From Bdellovibrionales bacterium (GTDB lineage: Bacteria; Bdellovibrionota; Bdellovibrionia; Bdellovibrionales; Bdellovibrionaceae): a DNA stretch of 64,000 nucleotides. The stretch's first letter is position 1, and each line of letters opens with the position of its first letter. A program made the position numbers and the translations under genes. The notes beneath the pieces were generated by a model. That model was not told where the DNA came from and ran no database searches. It saw nothing but the letters and a program-made list of their open reading frames with translations. The DNA is taken from the NCBI GenBank assembly GCA_018266295.1, contig JAFEAQ010000019.1, positions 248,001 to 312,000 on the forward strand. Direction: 5' to 3'. Shown piece after piece: positions 51,282-60,493 of the stretch.

Positions 51282-52667
51282 TTAGAGGTCGATCACTTTA
51301 CCTGGGTTCATGATGTTATCCGGATCGAAGACTTTCTTGATCCCTTTCATCATATCGATTTCAGCCTGCGAGCGGGTGAAGCGCAAGAATGGCTTCTTCG
51401 TCAGACCCACACCGTGCTCGGCCGAGATCGAACCTTTGTGCTTCATGATCGCTTCAAATACCAGTACGTCGACCTTGCGGCATTCTTTAACGAATTCTTC
51501 TTTCGTCATGCCTTCAGGGCGCAGGATATTGATGTGCAGGTTTCCGTCACCAATGTGACCGAACCAAACCACTTCCCACGTTGGGTATGATTTCGATAAA
51601 ATTCCGTCAAGCTCATTCATGAAAGCAGGTACTTGCGAGATCGCCACAGAAATGTCGTTCTTATACGGAGAGAACTTCGCGAGGGACTCGCTGATATCTT
51701 CACGCAGGCGCCAGAAATTTGTCGCCTGAGTTTCAGACTGGCTAATCACGCCGTCAGCAACCCAGCCTTCAAGCAAGCACTTCTCAAACACTTCAAGCGC
51801 TTGAGCTTCGTCTTGTTCAGAGCGGCCTTCCACTTCAGCCAAAACATAAAACGGAGTATCGGTTTCAAACGGACGCGGTAGACCGGTGTTTTCCATCACG
51901 CGCTTGAGTGCTTTATCCGAGAACATCTCAAAAGCCACAACCGTGGTTTTCATTTTAAACTGCGCAAAGATCTTCATCACAGCATCAAGGTTTGGCACAC
52001 CCAAAACCATCACTTTGAGTGGCGGCGGCGGCGGAGCCAAACGGATCGTACACTCAGTCACAAAACCAAGCATCCCTTCGCTGCCAATAAAAAGATGACG
52101 AAGATCGAGGCCCGTCGCATTTTTCACGAGGCCATTATTGAGTTCCAGAATATCGCCAGTACCAGTGACAACTTTCAAACCCGCGATCCACTCACGAGTC
52201 AGACCATAGCGAAGAACTTTGATCCCGCCGGCATTGGTCGCAATGTTACCGCCAATATGTGAAGAGCCCGTCGCTGCGAAGTCGACCGGGTAGTAGAGGT
52301 TTTTAGAAGTCGCAAATTGTTGCAAAGCTTCGGTCACAACGCCAGCTTGGCAGACCACAGTTTGGTCGGTCGGGCTGAAGTCTTTGATCTGATTCATTTG
52401 CTCGAAAGAAACCACCACTTCGCCTTTGGTTGCCACCGCAGCGCCACTGAGACCTGTGCGGCCGCCAGAAGGAACCAAAGCGATTTTGTGTTTGCGCGCC
52501 CAGCGCACGATTTTAGCCACATCGTCCGTAGAACGAGGGAATAGGATCGCCGAAGCGTTGATATCGAAGTAAGTGGTCCAGTCCTTGCCGTAGTATTTGA
52601 GAGAATCGGAATCCGTCTTGATTTGGTCAGCCGGCAAAAGTGTCGAAAGTTCTGGAAGCATGCTCAT
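51282..52667 (-). CDS. FAD-linked 2-hydroxyacid dehydrogenase (GlcD/D-2-hydroxyglutarate type)
   Basis: A 461-residue flavoprotein. It has the FAD-binding PP-loop LFPRSTDDVAKIVRWARKH, VPSGGRTGLSGAAV and GGNIATNAGGIKVLRYG, and the C-terminal domain with WFGHIGDGNLHINIL and AEHGVGLTKK, conserved in GlcD and D-2-hydroxyglutarate dehydrogenases. It oxidises a D-2-hydroxyacid and passes electrons to a carrier. The particular substrate is not predictable. Neighbours do not clarify its pathway. Confidence 0.9.
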   Translation of the reverse strand: MSMLPELSTLLPADQIKTDSDSLKYYGKDWTTYFDINASAILFPRSTDDVAKIVRWARKHKIALVPSGGRTGLSGAAVATKGEVVVSFEQMNQIKDFSPTDQTVVCQAGVVTEALQQFATSKNLYYPVDFAATGSSHIGGNIATNAGGIKVLRYGLTREWIAGLKVVTGTGDILELNNGLVKNATGLDLRHLFIGSEGMLGFVTECTIRLAPPPPPLKVMVLGVPNLDAVMKIFAQFKMKTTVVAFEMFSDKALKRVMENTGLPRPFETDTPFYVLAEVEGRSEQDEAQALEVFEKCLLEGWVADGVISQSETQATNFWRLREDISESLAKFSPYKNDISVAISQVPAFMNELDGILSKSYPTWEVVWFGHIGDGNLHINILRPEGMTKEEFVKECRKVDVLVFEAIMKHKGSISAEHGVGLTKKPFLRFTRSQAEIDMMKGIKKVFDPDNIMNPGKVIDL

Positions 52668-52714
52668 CTTGTTGGAATCCTTTCCTACGATGACCGGTTT
52701 TGAAAAACCGTCTT

Positions 52715-52939
52715 TTAAGATTGTTCCTCAAAAGGATTGATTCGGGGAGCTCTTTTTTCTTCGCGCAGAGTGCGAATTTTCAGAGTCGCGTAGATCGGGC
52801 AGAAGCCCCAGGCCGCGGTAAAGATAAAATACACGCCGCCGAACGCCCAAATAGGACCGCCCGCAATGGCGTAGGTGAAAAGCACCACGCCAACGAAAAA
52901 GCGGATAATGCGGTCCCAGAGGGCGACGTTACATCTCAT
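52715..52939 (-). CDS. DUF2892 membrane protein
   Basis: A 74-residue protein of the DUF2892 family: CNVALWDRIIRFFVGVVLF at the start, then GGPIWAFGGVYFIFTAAWGFCPIYATL, with two TM helices and conserved cysteines (CNV, CPIY). The start shares a base with the stop of grxD (TAATG overlap), so it is in the bolA-grxD operon. Family members often accompany sulfur and redox proteins; function is unknown. Confidence 0.88.
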   Translation of the reverse strand: MRCNVALWDRIIRFFVGVVLFTYAIAGGPIWAFGGVYFIFTAAWGFCPIYATLKIRTLREEKRAPRINPFEEQS

Positions 52940-53247
52940 TAGTTTTTCAACATCTCTTGAAGTTCGCCGCTTTGATACATTTCCATCATGATATCGCTGC
53001 CGCCAACAAGTTGCTTGTTGATGTAAAGTTGCGGGATTGTCGGCCAGTTGCCGTATTCTTTGATGCCTTGACGGATTTCTTCGTCTTCAAGCACGTTCAC
53101 GTCGTGGAATTGCACGCCGATGTCTTGCAAGATAGCGCATGCGCGAGAAGAGAAACCGCACATAGGGAAGCTTTGAGTGCCTTTCATGAAAAGCACGATC
53201 TTGTTATCGTTCAAAAGTTTTTCAATACGTTCATGAGTAGTAGACAT
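52939..53247 (-). CDS. grxD: Monothiol glutaredoxin, Grx4 family
   Basis: A 102-residue protein with the monothiol motif CGFSSRA, VMFMKGT-type strand (KIVLFMKGTQSFPMCGFS), the glutathione-binding WPTIPQLYI and GGSDIMMEMYQSGEL. Grx4 proteins bind a [2Fe-2S] cluster with glutathione and pair with BolA, which is the next gene upstream on the same strand. It acts in cytoplasmic Fe-S delivery or iron sensing. Confidence 0.95.
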   Translation of the reverse strand: MSTTHERIEKLLNDNKIVLFMKGTQSFPMCGFSSRACAILQDIGVQFHDVNVLEDEEIRQGIKEYGNWPTIPQLYINKQLVGGSDIMMEMYQSGELQEMLKN

Positions 53248-53277
53248 TTATATTCCTCCGAGCTTTCGGCTCACAGA

Positions 53278-53508
53278 TTAAGATTTTACTTTAGTTTTGA
53301 TTGAAAGTGCATGGACTTCGCCGGTTTTAAGCTCCGGTCCAAAAACAGCCATAACATGTTGATGTTGTTGAATGCGGTTTAGTCCCGCGAATTTCGCACT
53401 TTCAACGAACACTTCCCAATGGTCTTCAGTACCAGTCAAATCGACAACGTCAATGGTTCCATCAGGATAAGCGGTGGTTAAACGGTCTTTCATTTCTTGT
53501 GATGTCAT
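53278..53508 (-). CDS. bolA: BolA-family protein
   Basis: A 76-residue protein, normal BolA length. It contains DHWEVFVESAKFAGLNRIQQHQHVMAVFGPEL, with the His (QHQHVM) that ligates the shared cluster with glutaredoxins, and EVHALSIKT at the end. A longer open frame upstream is non-homologous; I chose the ATG at 53508, though no ribosome site is visible. It precedes grxD by 30 nt, so they form the standard BolA-monothiol glutaredoxin pair. Confidence 0.9.
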   Translation of the reverse strand: MTSQEMKDRLTTAYPDGTIDVVDLTGTEDHWEVFVESAKFAGLNRIQQHQHVMAVFGPELKTGEVHALSIKTKVKS

Positions 53509-53594
53509 AGGGGAAAGGGATACCAGAGCACTAGTTTTGGCGCAAGTGCTAACTGAGAGGTGACAGCTGGCTTCCAGAGGGGTAAGACCTGGGA

Positions 53595-55517
53595 ATGGCT
53601 GAATTTTTACGTCGTTTTGAGAAGCTTTTGGGTTTAGCGGCCCTCTCGTTGGGTTTTTACCTTTTTGCGAGGCTCGAGTTCCTGGTTTGGAACTGGGCGC
53701 ACTACCGCTCAAAGGAAACCGCCGACATTCTCTGGGCTTTTTTGCTGGGGTTTCGCTTCGATATTTCAGCCATTTGCATGAGTCTGACACCGCTGATTCT
53801 CTGGAGCTTCTGGCCATGGTCTGAAAAGCGTCATCGCCTGTGGGAGACCGTCGCTTTCTGGATGTGGGCTCCTTTTTTCTTTCTTTTCATGATGATGAAC
53901 CTCGGGGATTCGGAGTTTATCAATTTTGTGGGGCGCCGTTTTTCCTATGATGCTTTGTTTGTCGTCGGCGAAATGGACAGCAAGGTTGGCAATATTTTGG
54001 CCTCTTATTGGCACTTGGCACTGATTAACTTTTCGGTGATGTTCCTGGTGCTTTGGTTCGGCTGGAAAATCCTGCGCCGTCCGTCCCAGCGTGTTTATTT
54101 ACTCTCGGGCAAACGCGAAATTCCTTACTACGCCGCCGGTGTTTTTGTGGTGCTGGCGTTGGTTGTGATTGGACTTCGCGGGGGCCTTCAGAAAAAGCCG
54201 ATGAATATCGTGAACGCGCACGTATTTGCGGCACCGATTCTGAACAACCTTGTTTTGAACTCAACGTTCACCTTTGTAAAAAGCTACGGAGCCGAAACGC
54301 TGTCCCACGAAGTGTACTTTTCAGACCGCAATGAAATGCTCAGCCACCTCAATGGCTCGGTGAAAGGCCCCTCCTTACTGGAAGGACATCGCCTGAAAAC
54401 CCCACAAAACGTGGTCGTGATTATTCTTGAAAGCTTCAGCCTTGAATACATGGGTGAAGTGAATGGCGGCAAAGGCTTTACTCCATTTCTGGATTCTTTG
54501 ACTCACAAAGGGTTGTTTTTTAAGAATGGTTTTGCCAATGCTCGCAGATCGATCGAAGGGGTTGCCGCGGTGACAGCCGGGATTCCGGCGATGATGAATG
54601 AACCGTTTATTTCTTCGCACTTTTCTTCCAACTATTTCGTAGGTCTTGGCAGCGTGCTGACGGCGCAAAAATACCCGACGGCGTTTTTCCATGGCGGCAA
54701 CAACGGCACGATGTATTTTGACGTCTTTGCCAAAAGTGCCGGCTTTGAAAAATACTACGGTGCCAACGAGTATCCAAACCCGGTAGACAACGACGGAACG
54801 TGGGGCATTTTCGACGAACCTTTCTTGCAGTTCATGAAGGCTAAACTCGATGAGATGAAGCCGCCGTTCTTTGCCTCGGTTTTCACATTGAGTTCGCACA
54901 ATCCGTACCGCATTCCGGATCAGTACAAAGGCAAATTTCCTAAGGGCCCGCACGAAATTTTGGAAAGCGTCGCGTACTCCGACTATGCATTGCAGAGATT
55001 CTTCGAAGAGGCCGAGAAGTCTCCGTGGTACAAAGACACTTTATTCGTAATCACGGCCGATCACACGGGTTTTAATTACCGGCCTGAAAACGAAAACGAA
55101 ATTTCGCGCTTCCGTGTGCCGTTGATTTTCTTCCATCCGGGTTACGAGTGGCCCAAAGAAATCGATCGCGACCAAGTCGTGCAACAAATCGACGTCTTGC
55201 CATCGGTGATGGATTTCTTGGGAATTGAAAACACCAAAGAGGTGAACTACCTCGCACGCTCTGTGTTTATTCCGGGCGAGCGCACAGCCACAATGTACTT
55301 GGATGGCCGCTACTTCATTGCTGACAAAGATTATTTCATTGATTGGCTGGTGGGCGCCGACATGAAAATGTACGCCATCACAGACTCTTTCGAAAAGCAC
55401 CCACTCACAGAGCCAGCGGACCACAAATTGAATCTCGAAAACCGAGTCAAAGCCGCCGCCCAATACTTCAACGAAGGCATGTGGGACAACCGCCTCTACT
55501 ACCCAAGCGGCAAATAA
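53595..55517 (+). CDS. LTA-synthase-like membrane sulfatase/phosphoglycerol transferase
   Basis: A 640-residue protein with about five N-terminal TM helices (to about residue 185), then an extracytoplasmic alkaline-phosphatase-superfamily domain. It has VVIILESFSLEYMGE, a nucleophile-region ARRSIEG with Ser where LtaS has Thr, FFHGGNNGTMYFDVF, and the metal motif FVITADHTG. In Gram-negative bacteria such proteins add phosphoglycerol or phosphoethanolamine to periplasmic glycans. The length and topology match the family. The substrate here is unknown. Confidence 0.87.
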   Translation: MAEFLRRFEKLLGLAALSLGFYLFARLEFLVWNWAHYRSKETADILWAFLLGFRFDISAICMSLTPLILWSFWPWSEKRHRLWETVAFWMWAPFFFLFMMMNLGDSEFINFVGRRFSYDALFVVGEMDSKVGNILASYWHLALINFSVMFLVLWFGWKILRRPSQRVYLLSGKREIPYYAAGVFVVLALVVIGLRGGLQKKPMNIVNAHVFAAPILNNLVLNSTFTFVKSYGAETLSHEVYFSDRNEMLSHLNGSVKGPSLLEGHRLKTPQNVVVIILESFSLEYMGEVNGGKGFTPFLDSLTHKGLFFKNGFANARRSIEGVAAVTAGIPAMMNEPFISSHFSSNYFVGLGSVLTAQKYPTAFFHGGNNGTMYFDVFAKSAGFEKYYGANEYPNPVDNDGTWGIFDEPFLQFMKAKLDEMKPPFFASVFTLSSHNPYRIPDQYKGKFPKGPHEILESVAYSDYALQRFFEEAEKSPWYKDTLFVITADHTGFNYRPENENEISRFRVPLIFFHPGYEWPKEIDRDQVVQQIDVLPSVMDFLGIENTKEVNYLARSVFIPGERTATMYLDGRYFIADKDYFIDWLVGADMKMYAITDSFEKHPLTEPADHKLNLENRVKAAAQYFNEGMWDNRLYYPSGK

Positions 55518-55624
55518 AGGTTCTTCTGGCAATTTGGACGAGCTGCGAACTTTCGCGGCCGAGCCCCGGGCAATTCGAAGGCTAGATTTAAATACACTCT
55601 CCCTATAGCAGGGGTCCTTTCTTG

Positions 55625-55667
55625 CAAATGGTATAATATACGACCCATTCGTATATTATACCATTTG
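55625..55667. promoter_or_regulatory. Perfect 19-bp palindromic operator/promoter of the XRE gene
   Basis: The arms 55625-55643 and 55649-55667 are exact reverse complements with a 5-nt spacer. Each arm holds a TATAAT-like -10 element (CAAATGGTATAATATACGA), and the palindrome ends 13 nt before the regulator's ATG. It is most likely the autoregulatory site of the XRE protein just downstream. Confidence 0.75.
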
Positions 55668-55680
55668 GTTGGAAGGACCT

Positions 55681-56298
55681 ATGAATCAAGGCTCTCGAAA
55701 TTCACCTCACTTAGATCGTATGAATATGAGTGAATTGCAGATAAACTCGCAGTTTTTTCGAGTGTTGGCTTGGAATGTAATGGAAATGCGCCATACACAT
55801 CGCCTTACTCAAGGCGAATTGGCCGAAAAAACGGGGCTGTCAATAGATCAAATTAGCCATATTGAGCGTGGTTTTGGAAAAACCTCTTTTGAGACTTTAA
55901 TTACGTTGGCAAACTTTTTTGGGGTGAAGGTGGCTGTGCTTTGTGAGGATGTGCCCAAGGGCATTCAGATTAAGGCGGAGATGCGCAGGGCCGTTATCGA
56001 GAAAGAGGATCTTAAGTTTTCTAAAGAGTTTTCAGAGTCGCCGAAGATTTTTTTTGTGAGGCTTTCGCCGCGGAAGTGGCGGCATGTTCAAGTGCAAAAA
56101 AACTATATCTATGATTTTATCGCGGTCAGTGGACATGTGATGATTCATGGGCCTGAGGTTTTTGAACAAATGAAACCGAAGGAAATACTTTCTTTGAAAG
56201 GCTCTGGGAAGTTGCGGATACGCAGTGTTTCTGGAGTAGAGCAGAGTGAAGTCCTTGTAATTCAAAATTTTGTGCAACGCAATTTGGTGTCAGAGTGA
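55681..56298 (+). CDS. XRE-family regulator with cupin-like C-terminus
   Basis: About 205 residues, with ATG at 55681 behind GGAAGGA rather than the upstream TTG frame. The helix-turn-helix lies at about 30-90 (RLTQGELAEKTGLSIDQISHIERG). The C-terminal half has the beta-rich pattern of a small cupin (IYDFIAVSGHVMIHG, SLKGSGKLRIRSV) and may bind a ligand. A perfect palindrome directly upstream suggests autorepression. Neighbours give no target. Confidence 0.85.
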   Translation: MNQGSRNSPHLDRMNMSELQINSQFFRVLAWNVMEMRHTHRLTQGELAEKTGLSIDQISHIERGFGKTSFETLITLANFFGVKVAVLCEDVPKGIQIKAEMRRAVIEKEDLKFSKEFSESPKIFFVRLSPRKWRHVQVQKNYIYDFIAVSGHVMIHGPEVFEQMKPKEILSLKGSGKLRIRSVSGVEQSEVLVIQNFVQRNLVSE

Positions 56299-56360
56299 CT
56301 CATAGAGAGCGGGCATGAATGTTGAACTGGTTTCTTAGCATTCAAGAAAAAGGAGCCATC

Positions 56361-57104
56361 ATGTCTGGTCAAAAATTACTTCAAAGTTTTGTTGTTCTTA
56401 GTTTGTTAGTGAGTGGCATCGCTCAAGCTCAAATGGGCGGTCGCCCAGCACCTTATCCGGGTCCATCATACGGTGGCGGAGGAAGAGGTGGCGGTGGTCC
56501 CGAGCGTGGTGGCGATCGCGGCCCAGGGCCAGTTCGCCCAGGCCCGGGCGGTGGCGGAGAGGATGAGTGCCGTCGTGACCCTCGCAATCCTCGTTGCAAC
56601 AATGGCGATGATCGCCATGGTGGTGGCTATCGCCCAGGTCCACAGCCGCGCCCGCCGTATAATCCGCCGCCGCGTCACAACCCTCCATACAATCCACCGT
56701 ATCGGCCGCCTTACAATCCGCCTCCAGTGTATAACCCACCACCATCTACTCACAACGAGAGTAGCATTGTGTTGAATCAGATCACTCGCCGTGCGGGTGG
56801 TGAATGGCACCGTATCACGCTGAATTACCCAATTCGCATTGATTACATCCAAACACAGATGCTCAGCTATTCGGCGCAAATTCACGAAGCTTACGTAACA
56901 ACTCGTAGTGGAGCCCGTTACCAAGTGCGCGAACTGAGCGGCACAGGCACGTTCTCATCAAGAAGAGCGTCCGAGATTCTGAACATCTACGAAGACATCA
57001 TCGCGATTGATCTGCGCATCGAATCCATGGGGGGCTACGCCGATATGATGGTGACAGTCGTCTCTAGCGATGGTTCAACGTCGTTGTCGTCGACTCGATA
57101 CTAG
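56361..57104 (+). CDS. Exported Gly/Pro-rich protein with beta-sandwich C-terminus
   Basis: About 247 residues. ATG at 56361 follows AAAGGAG. A signal peptide (cleavage near AQA/Q) precedes a Gly-rich (GGGGRGGGG) and Pro-rich (NPPYNPPYRPPYNPPP) segment to about residue 130. The last ~110 residues are a compact beta domain (RRAGGEWHRITLNYP, YVTTRSGARYQV, IDLRIESMGGYADMMV), resembling DUF2541-like surface domains. It is probably a surface or periplasmic binding protein. The start of the signal region is low in complexity but the frame is continuous. Confidence 0.72.
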   Translation: MSGQKLLQSFVVLSLLVSGIAQAQMGGRPAPYPGPSYGGGGRGGGGPERGGDRGPGPVRPGPGGGGEDECRRDPRNPRCNNGDDRHGGGYRPGPQPRPPYNPPPRHNPPYNPPYRPPYNPPPVYNPPPSTHNESSIVLNQITRRAGGEWHRITLNYPIRIDYIQTQMLSYSAQIHEAYVTTRSGARYQVRELSGTGTFSSRRASEILNIYEDIIAIDLRIESMGGYADMMVTVVSSDGSTSLSSTRY

Positions 57105-57128
57105 AATCGCTCTTTGAATTTTTCGGAT

Positions 57129-57635
57129 TTATTGTCCAAGGTGGGCGTTGCTTTCAAACATCTTCTTGACGCGCTCTTCTTGGGCTTTCGAAAACGATGT
57201 GTGCAAAATACGTCCACCGTGTCTAGCCAGGTCGGGAATCGCTTTGTCGATCGTTATATGATGCAGTAGTAAAAATAAAGCAGAAGTGCCGGCTTTCATC
57301 TCGTTGCCCACGCTGGCCATGAAGTCATCATCAACACCGATGTCTGCGAGCGTTCCGCCCATGATCCCAGCCGTAGCGCCCACAGCGGCGCCGACATAAG
57401 GAGCGGCAAATAACAGACCCACCAGAGTCCCTAAAACCGCGCCCCCGGCAGCCGCCAAGAGGGGTAAATTGTGGCTTTGATGAATTTTAATTCGCCCAGA
57501 GGAGTCTTTGACAACGACGCAGGCGTCTTCGATCTCAATCAGACCCCTGCTTTGCAAGTGCTTGACGGTGTCCATGACGTCGTCGGCGATTTTCTCAGTG
57601 GGATACACCAAAACCATGATAGTGGAATTCATCAT
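57129..57635 (-). CDS. DUF1269-family membrane protein
   Basis: About 168 residues. ATG at 57635 follows AAGGAG. Opening TIMVLVYPTEKIADDVMDTVK, then a Gly/Ala-rich TM hairpin (LAAAGGAVLGTLVGLLFAAPYVGAAVGATAGIMGG), and a C-terminal FLLLHHITIDKAIPDL match DUF1269 proteins. These may be general stress or membrane-associated proteins; function is unknown. No operon partner is evident. Confidence 0.85.
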   Translation of the reverse strand: MMNSTIMVLVYPTEKIADDVMDTVKHLQSRGLIEIEDACVVVKDSSGRIKIHQSHNLPLLAAAGGAVLGTLVGLLFAAPYVGAAVGATAGIMGGTLADIGVDDDFMASVGNEMKAGTSALFLLLHHITIDKAIPDLARHGGRILHTSFSKAQEERVKKMFESNAHLGQ

Positions 57636-57719
57636 AGAAGAACTCCTTCGCTGTGCCTTCAATTATATCAAGGACAGCTCCATCATGGATGGATGTTTTC
57701 TTCAAACGCCGGGAAGTCG

Positions 57720-58220
57720 CTAAAACTCGATATTGCGCTCGAAATGGCAAGTATAGCCATTGGGATGTTTTTCTAAATAATCTTGATGATAATCCTCGGC
57801 GCGCCAGAATTTTTCAAACGGCTCGATCTCAGTTGCCAGCGGATGTTTCCAAGCATGCGAAGTTTCAATGCGCTCGATGACTTTTTCTGCCGTCTCACGC
57901 TGACTTTCAGTGTGATAGAAAATCGCTGAGCGATACTGACTGCCGATATCATTGCCTTGCTGATCTTCAGTCGTCGGATCGTGGATTCTGAAGAAATACA
58001 GTAAGAGCTTCTCATAGCTGAGGGTTTCAGGATCAAATTCGATTTGAATTGCCTCAGCGTGGCCGGTTTTCCCGGTTTTAACTTGCTCATAGGTCGCATT
58101 GGAGGTCGTGCCGCCAGTGTATCCGACATCTGTGTTTAGAACCCCCGGAAGTTTTCTCAGTAAATCTTCCATGCCCCAAAAGCAGCCGCCTGCGAGTGTT
58201 GCAACTTCTATTTTGGCCAT
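57720..58220 (-). CDS. msrA: Peptide methionine sulfoxide reductase A
   Basis: A 166-residue protein. ATG at 58220 follows AGGAGA. The catalytic Cys is in AGGCFWGMEDLL, with VGYTGGTTSNATYEQV, GHAEAIQIEFDP and IGSQYRSAIFYH. It reduces methionine-S-sulfoxide in proteins. No fused MsrB domain. It is divergent from the HNH gene, with 33 nt between the starts, so the promoters overlap. Confidence 0.95.
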   Translation of the reverse strand: MAKIEVATLAGGCFWGMEDLLRKLPGVLNTDVGYTGGTTSNATYEQVKTGKTGHAEAIQIEFDPETLSYEKLLLYFFRIHDPTTEDQQGNDIGSQYRSAIFYHTESQRETAEKVIERIETSHAWKHPLATEIEPFEKFWRAEDYHQDYLEKHPNGYTCHFERNIEF

Positions 58221-58253
58221 AGGGTCTCCTTGTGGTATAAAGCTTCCATCAAT

Positions 58254-58574
58254 ATGAACATTTTCTTTCAGGCCGCAAGTGCGGAACATCAAAAACGTGA
58301 AAAAGCAAAGGCCCGCGAGTTGCGCCAATCTCAATGGTGGCGCCAGCAAGTAGGACCGGGGATTTGCTATCACTGCCAGGGTCAGTTCAAGTCCTCAGAG
58401 CTGACGATGGATCATTTGATTCCGATTGCTCGTGGCGGAAAGTCCAACAAGAAGAATTGCGTACCTTCTTGTAAGGAGTGTAACTCTAAAAAAGGGTACA
58501 AAATGTCGGTTGAGCTCACCATGGAAAACATCGCCGAAGAGACCAAAAAGCGTTCGGACGACGACATCGATTAG
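58254..58574 (+). CDS. HNH endonuclease
   Basis: About 106 residues. The core ICYHCQGQF...MDHLIPIARGGKSNKKNCVPSCKECNSKKG has the HNH catalytic His (DH), Asn and the two CxxC zinc pairs. The N-terminus is basic. Such small HNH proteins act as nicking or homing-type nucleases. The start at 58254 has a weak ribosome site; a TTG at 58230 is an alternative. Not in an operon with topoisomerase VI. Confidence 0.85.
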   Translation: MNIFFQAASAEHQKREKAKARELRQSQWWRQQVGPGICYHCQGQFKSSELTMDHLIPIARGGKSNKKNCVPSCKECNSKKGYKMSVELTMENIAEETKKRSDDDID

Positions 58575-58720
58575 GACGCGGTGCATGCCCAAAAAACCAG
58601 CCAACCCTTCAAAAGTCTTGCTTTAACACCCCGCAATAGGCTTAACCTAGAAATATATCGTCTCGAGATCGTCTGTTGATCTTAGATATAACCTATTGAA
58701 ATCAAAGGAATATAGTTGCT

Positions 58721-60493
58721 GTGAGTAAAATTACCAAAAGCAGTACAGCGGAATACTTTGCAAAAAACCTGCAGCAGGTGGGTTTTTCGTCCCCTTTGAA
58801 AGCCGTTTTAACGACTTTGAAAGAGGCCGTCGATAACTCCTTGGATGCCTGTGAATCCTCAGGAATTTTACCAGATCTTCTGGTTGAAGTTACGAAAGTA
58901 GGAACTGGCTCAACGAAGAACACGGATCTGATTAAAATCGTTGTCGAAGACAACGGACCTGGTATCGAAGCCGATGACCTCGCGAAGGTTTACGGTGAGT
59001 ATTTAGCCTCTTCTAAATTCGGTCGTGGGCAATGTTCTCGCGGTCAACAGGGTATTGGTATCTCTGCGGCGACAACATGGGCGCAGATGACCAATGCACG
59101 TGGTGTTCAGGTCATTTCAAAAACAAAATCGATGCGTAAAGCTGTGTCGGCGCAAGTCGACGTGGATATCAAATCCAACACCGGTGTTCTTAAGAATAAA
59201 GAAACGATGGATTGGGATCGTGCGCACGGAACTCGCGTCGAGTTCTTGCTTGATGGCCGTATCCAAATGAATGGTGACGGCGGTCTCGTGACTTATATTG
59301 AAGGAACTGTGCTCGTTAATCCGCACATGACCATCACTTATAAGTTGCAAGAAAACGACTTCGTCACGGTCACGCGCGTGAGCAATGAAGTTCCTCAGTT
59401 GCCTGAGGCGACATTGCCGCATCCTCATACGTTCAAACTCGGTGAGTTCATCACTCATGCGACTTTGTTCGGTAAAGTGTCTGTATCGAAATTCCTGAAA
59501 ACCGGCTTTTCTCGTATCTCTGATCAGTCGATCAAAGACTTCGTGAAAAACGGTCTACCAAAGGCTTTGGTTGAAAAACCTCTGACATCTTTGAGCGAAG
59601 AAGACTTCAAAAAAGTTTTCCAAGCTGTGCAAGCAACGGAATTGATGGCTCCTTCGACGAAGTCTGTTTTGACTGTGGGCGAAGAGTCTTTGTCTAAATC
59701 TATTTTGCGTCTGGGTGAAATCGACTTCTTTGCGGTTGTGACTCGTAAGCCAACCATTTGTGACTTTAAGCCTGTTGTTGTTGAAGTTGCGTTGGCACGT
59801 TTCAAAACCCGCCAAACCGAAGCCGATTCTCCGGTGCAATTGCTTCGTTTCGCCAACCGCGTTCCGCTGCAATTCGATAAATCGGGTTGTGCGATCACAT
59901 GGGCGATTGAATCCGTAAACTGGAAAACGTACGGTCTTGCCCAGCCGAAAGACAGCTTGCCATTGGGGCCTTACATCTTTGCAGTTTCTGTCGTTTCTCC
60001 GTTCATTAAGTTTAAGAATGCTTCGAAAGAAACCATTGATGCGTCTGAGGAGCTCGTCGCCGAAATCCGCTTGGCATTGATCCAAGCCGGCCAAAAGCTT
60101 TCTCGTCATATCAAAAAAGAGTTCAAAGAAGCAGACCTCGAGAGAAAACTCGCTCACATCGAGCAGTTCGGTCCAATCTTGGTAGAGCACTTGGCTCGTA
60201 TGGTTGGCGCGAATGAAGCTCGTAAGAAGAGAGCCGAAGAGGGTTTGAAAAAGCTCCTCGGCCGTGATTCTGAGGCAGCGATCGCAGATCTCGAAGAAGC
60301 AGAGAGCAAATTGCTCGCTCAAAAGAAAAAAGAACGCCAAAAAGGCATCGCTCATGATGATGAAGAAGATATCGAAGTAGATGTGATTTCTTCAGAAGAC
60401 CTGAGTGAGGAGTCTGAGGGCCAAGAAAAACCGCAAGGCACGACAAAAAAAGCTACTACCAAAAAAGCGGGTACAAAGAAGGGTGGTAAATAA
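58721..60493 (+). CDS. top6B: DNA topoisomerase VI subunit B
   Basis: A 590-residue protein with a GTG start behind AAAGGA. The GHKL ATPase motifs are present: N box EAVDNSLDAC, G1 VEDNGPGI, G2 RGQQGIGIS. The switch-lysine region and transducer domain follow. It ends in a Lys/Thr/Gly-rich tail, which may be a local extension. Topoisomerase VI is a type IIB enzyme common in archaea and rare in bacteria. Stop and start overlap by one base with subunit A (TAATG). Confidence 0.95.
   Translation: MSKITKSSTAEYFAKNLQQVGFSSPLKAVLTTLKEAVDNSLDACESSGILPDLLVEVTKVGTGSTKNTDLIKIVVEDNGPGIEADDLAKVYGEYLASSKFGRGQCSRGQQGIGISAATTWAQMTNARGVQVISKTKSMRKAVSAQVDVDIKSNTGVLKNKETMDWDRAHGTRVEFLLDGRIQMNGDGGLVTYIEGTVLVNPHMTITYKLQENDFVTVTRVSNEVPQLPEATLPHPHTFKLGEFITHATLFGKVSVSKFLKTGFSRISDQSIKDFVKNGLPKALVEKPLTSLSEEDFKKVFQAVQATELMAPSTKSVLTVGEESLSKSILRLGEIDFFAVVTRKPTICDFKPVVVEVALARFKTRQTEADSPVQLLRFANRVPLQFDKSGCAITWAIESVNWKTYGLAQPKDSLPLGPYIFAVSVVSPFIKFKNASKETIDASEELVAEIRLALIQAGQKLSRHIKKEFKEADLERKLAHIEQFGPILVEHLARMVGANEARKKRAEEGLKKLLGRDSEAAIADLEEAESKLLAQKKKERQKGIAHDDEEDIEVDVISSEDLSEESEGQEKPQGTTKKATTKKAGTKKGGK

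Noticed and set aside
53278-53817. 179-residue form of BolA
   Set aside because: The upstream extension has no homology and overlaps the start of the LTA-synthase-like gene; normal BolA length begins at 53508.
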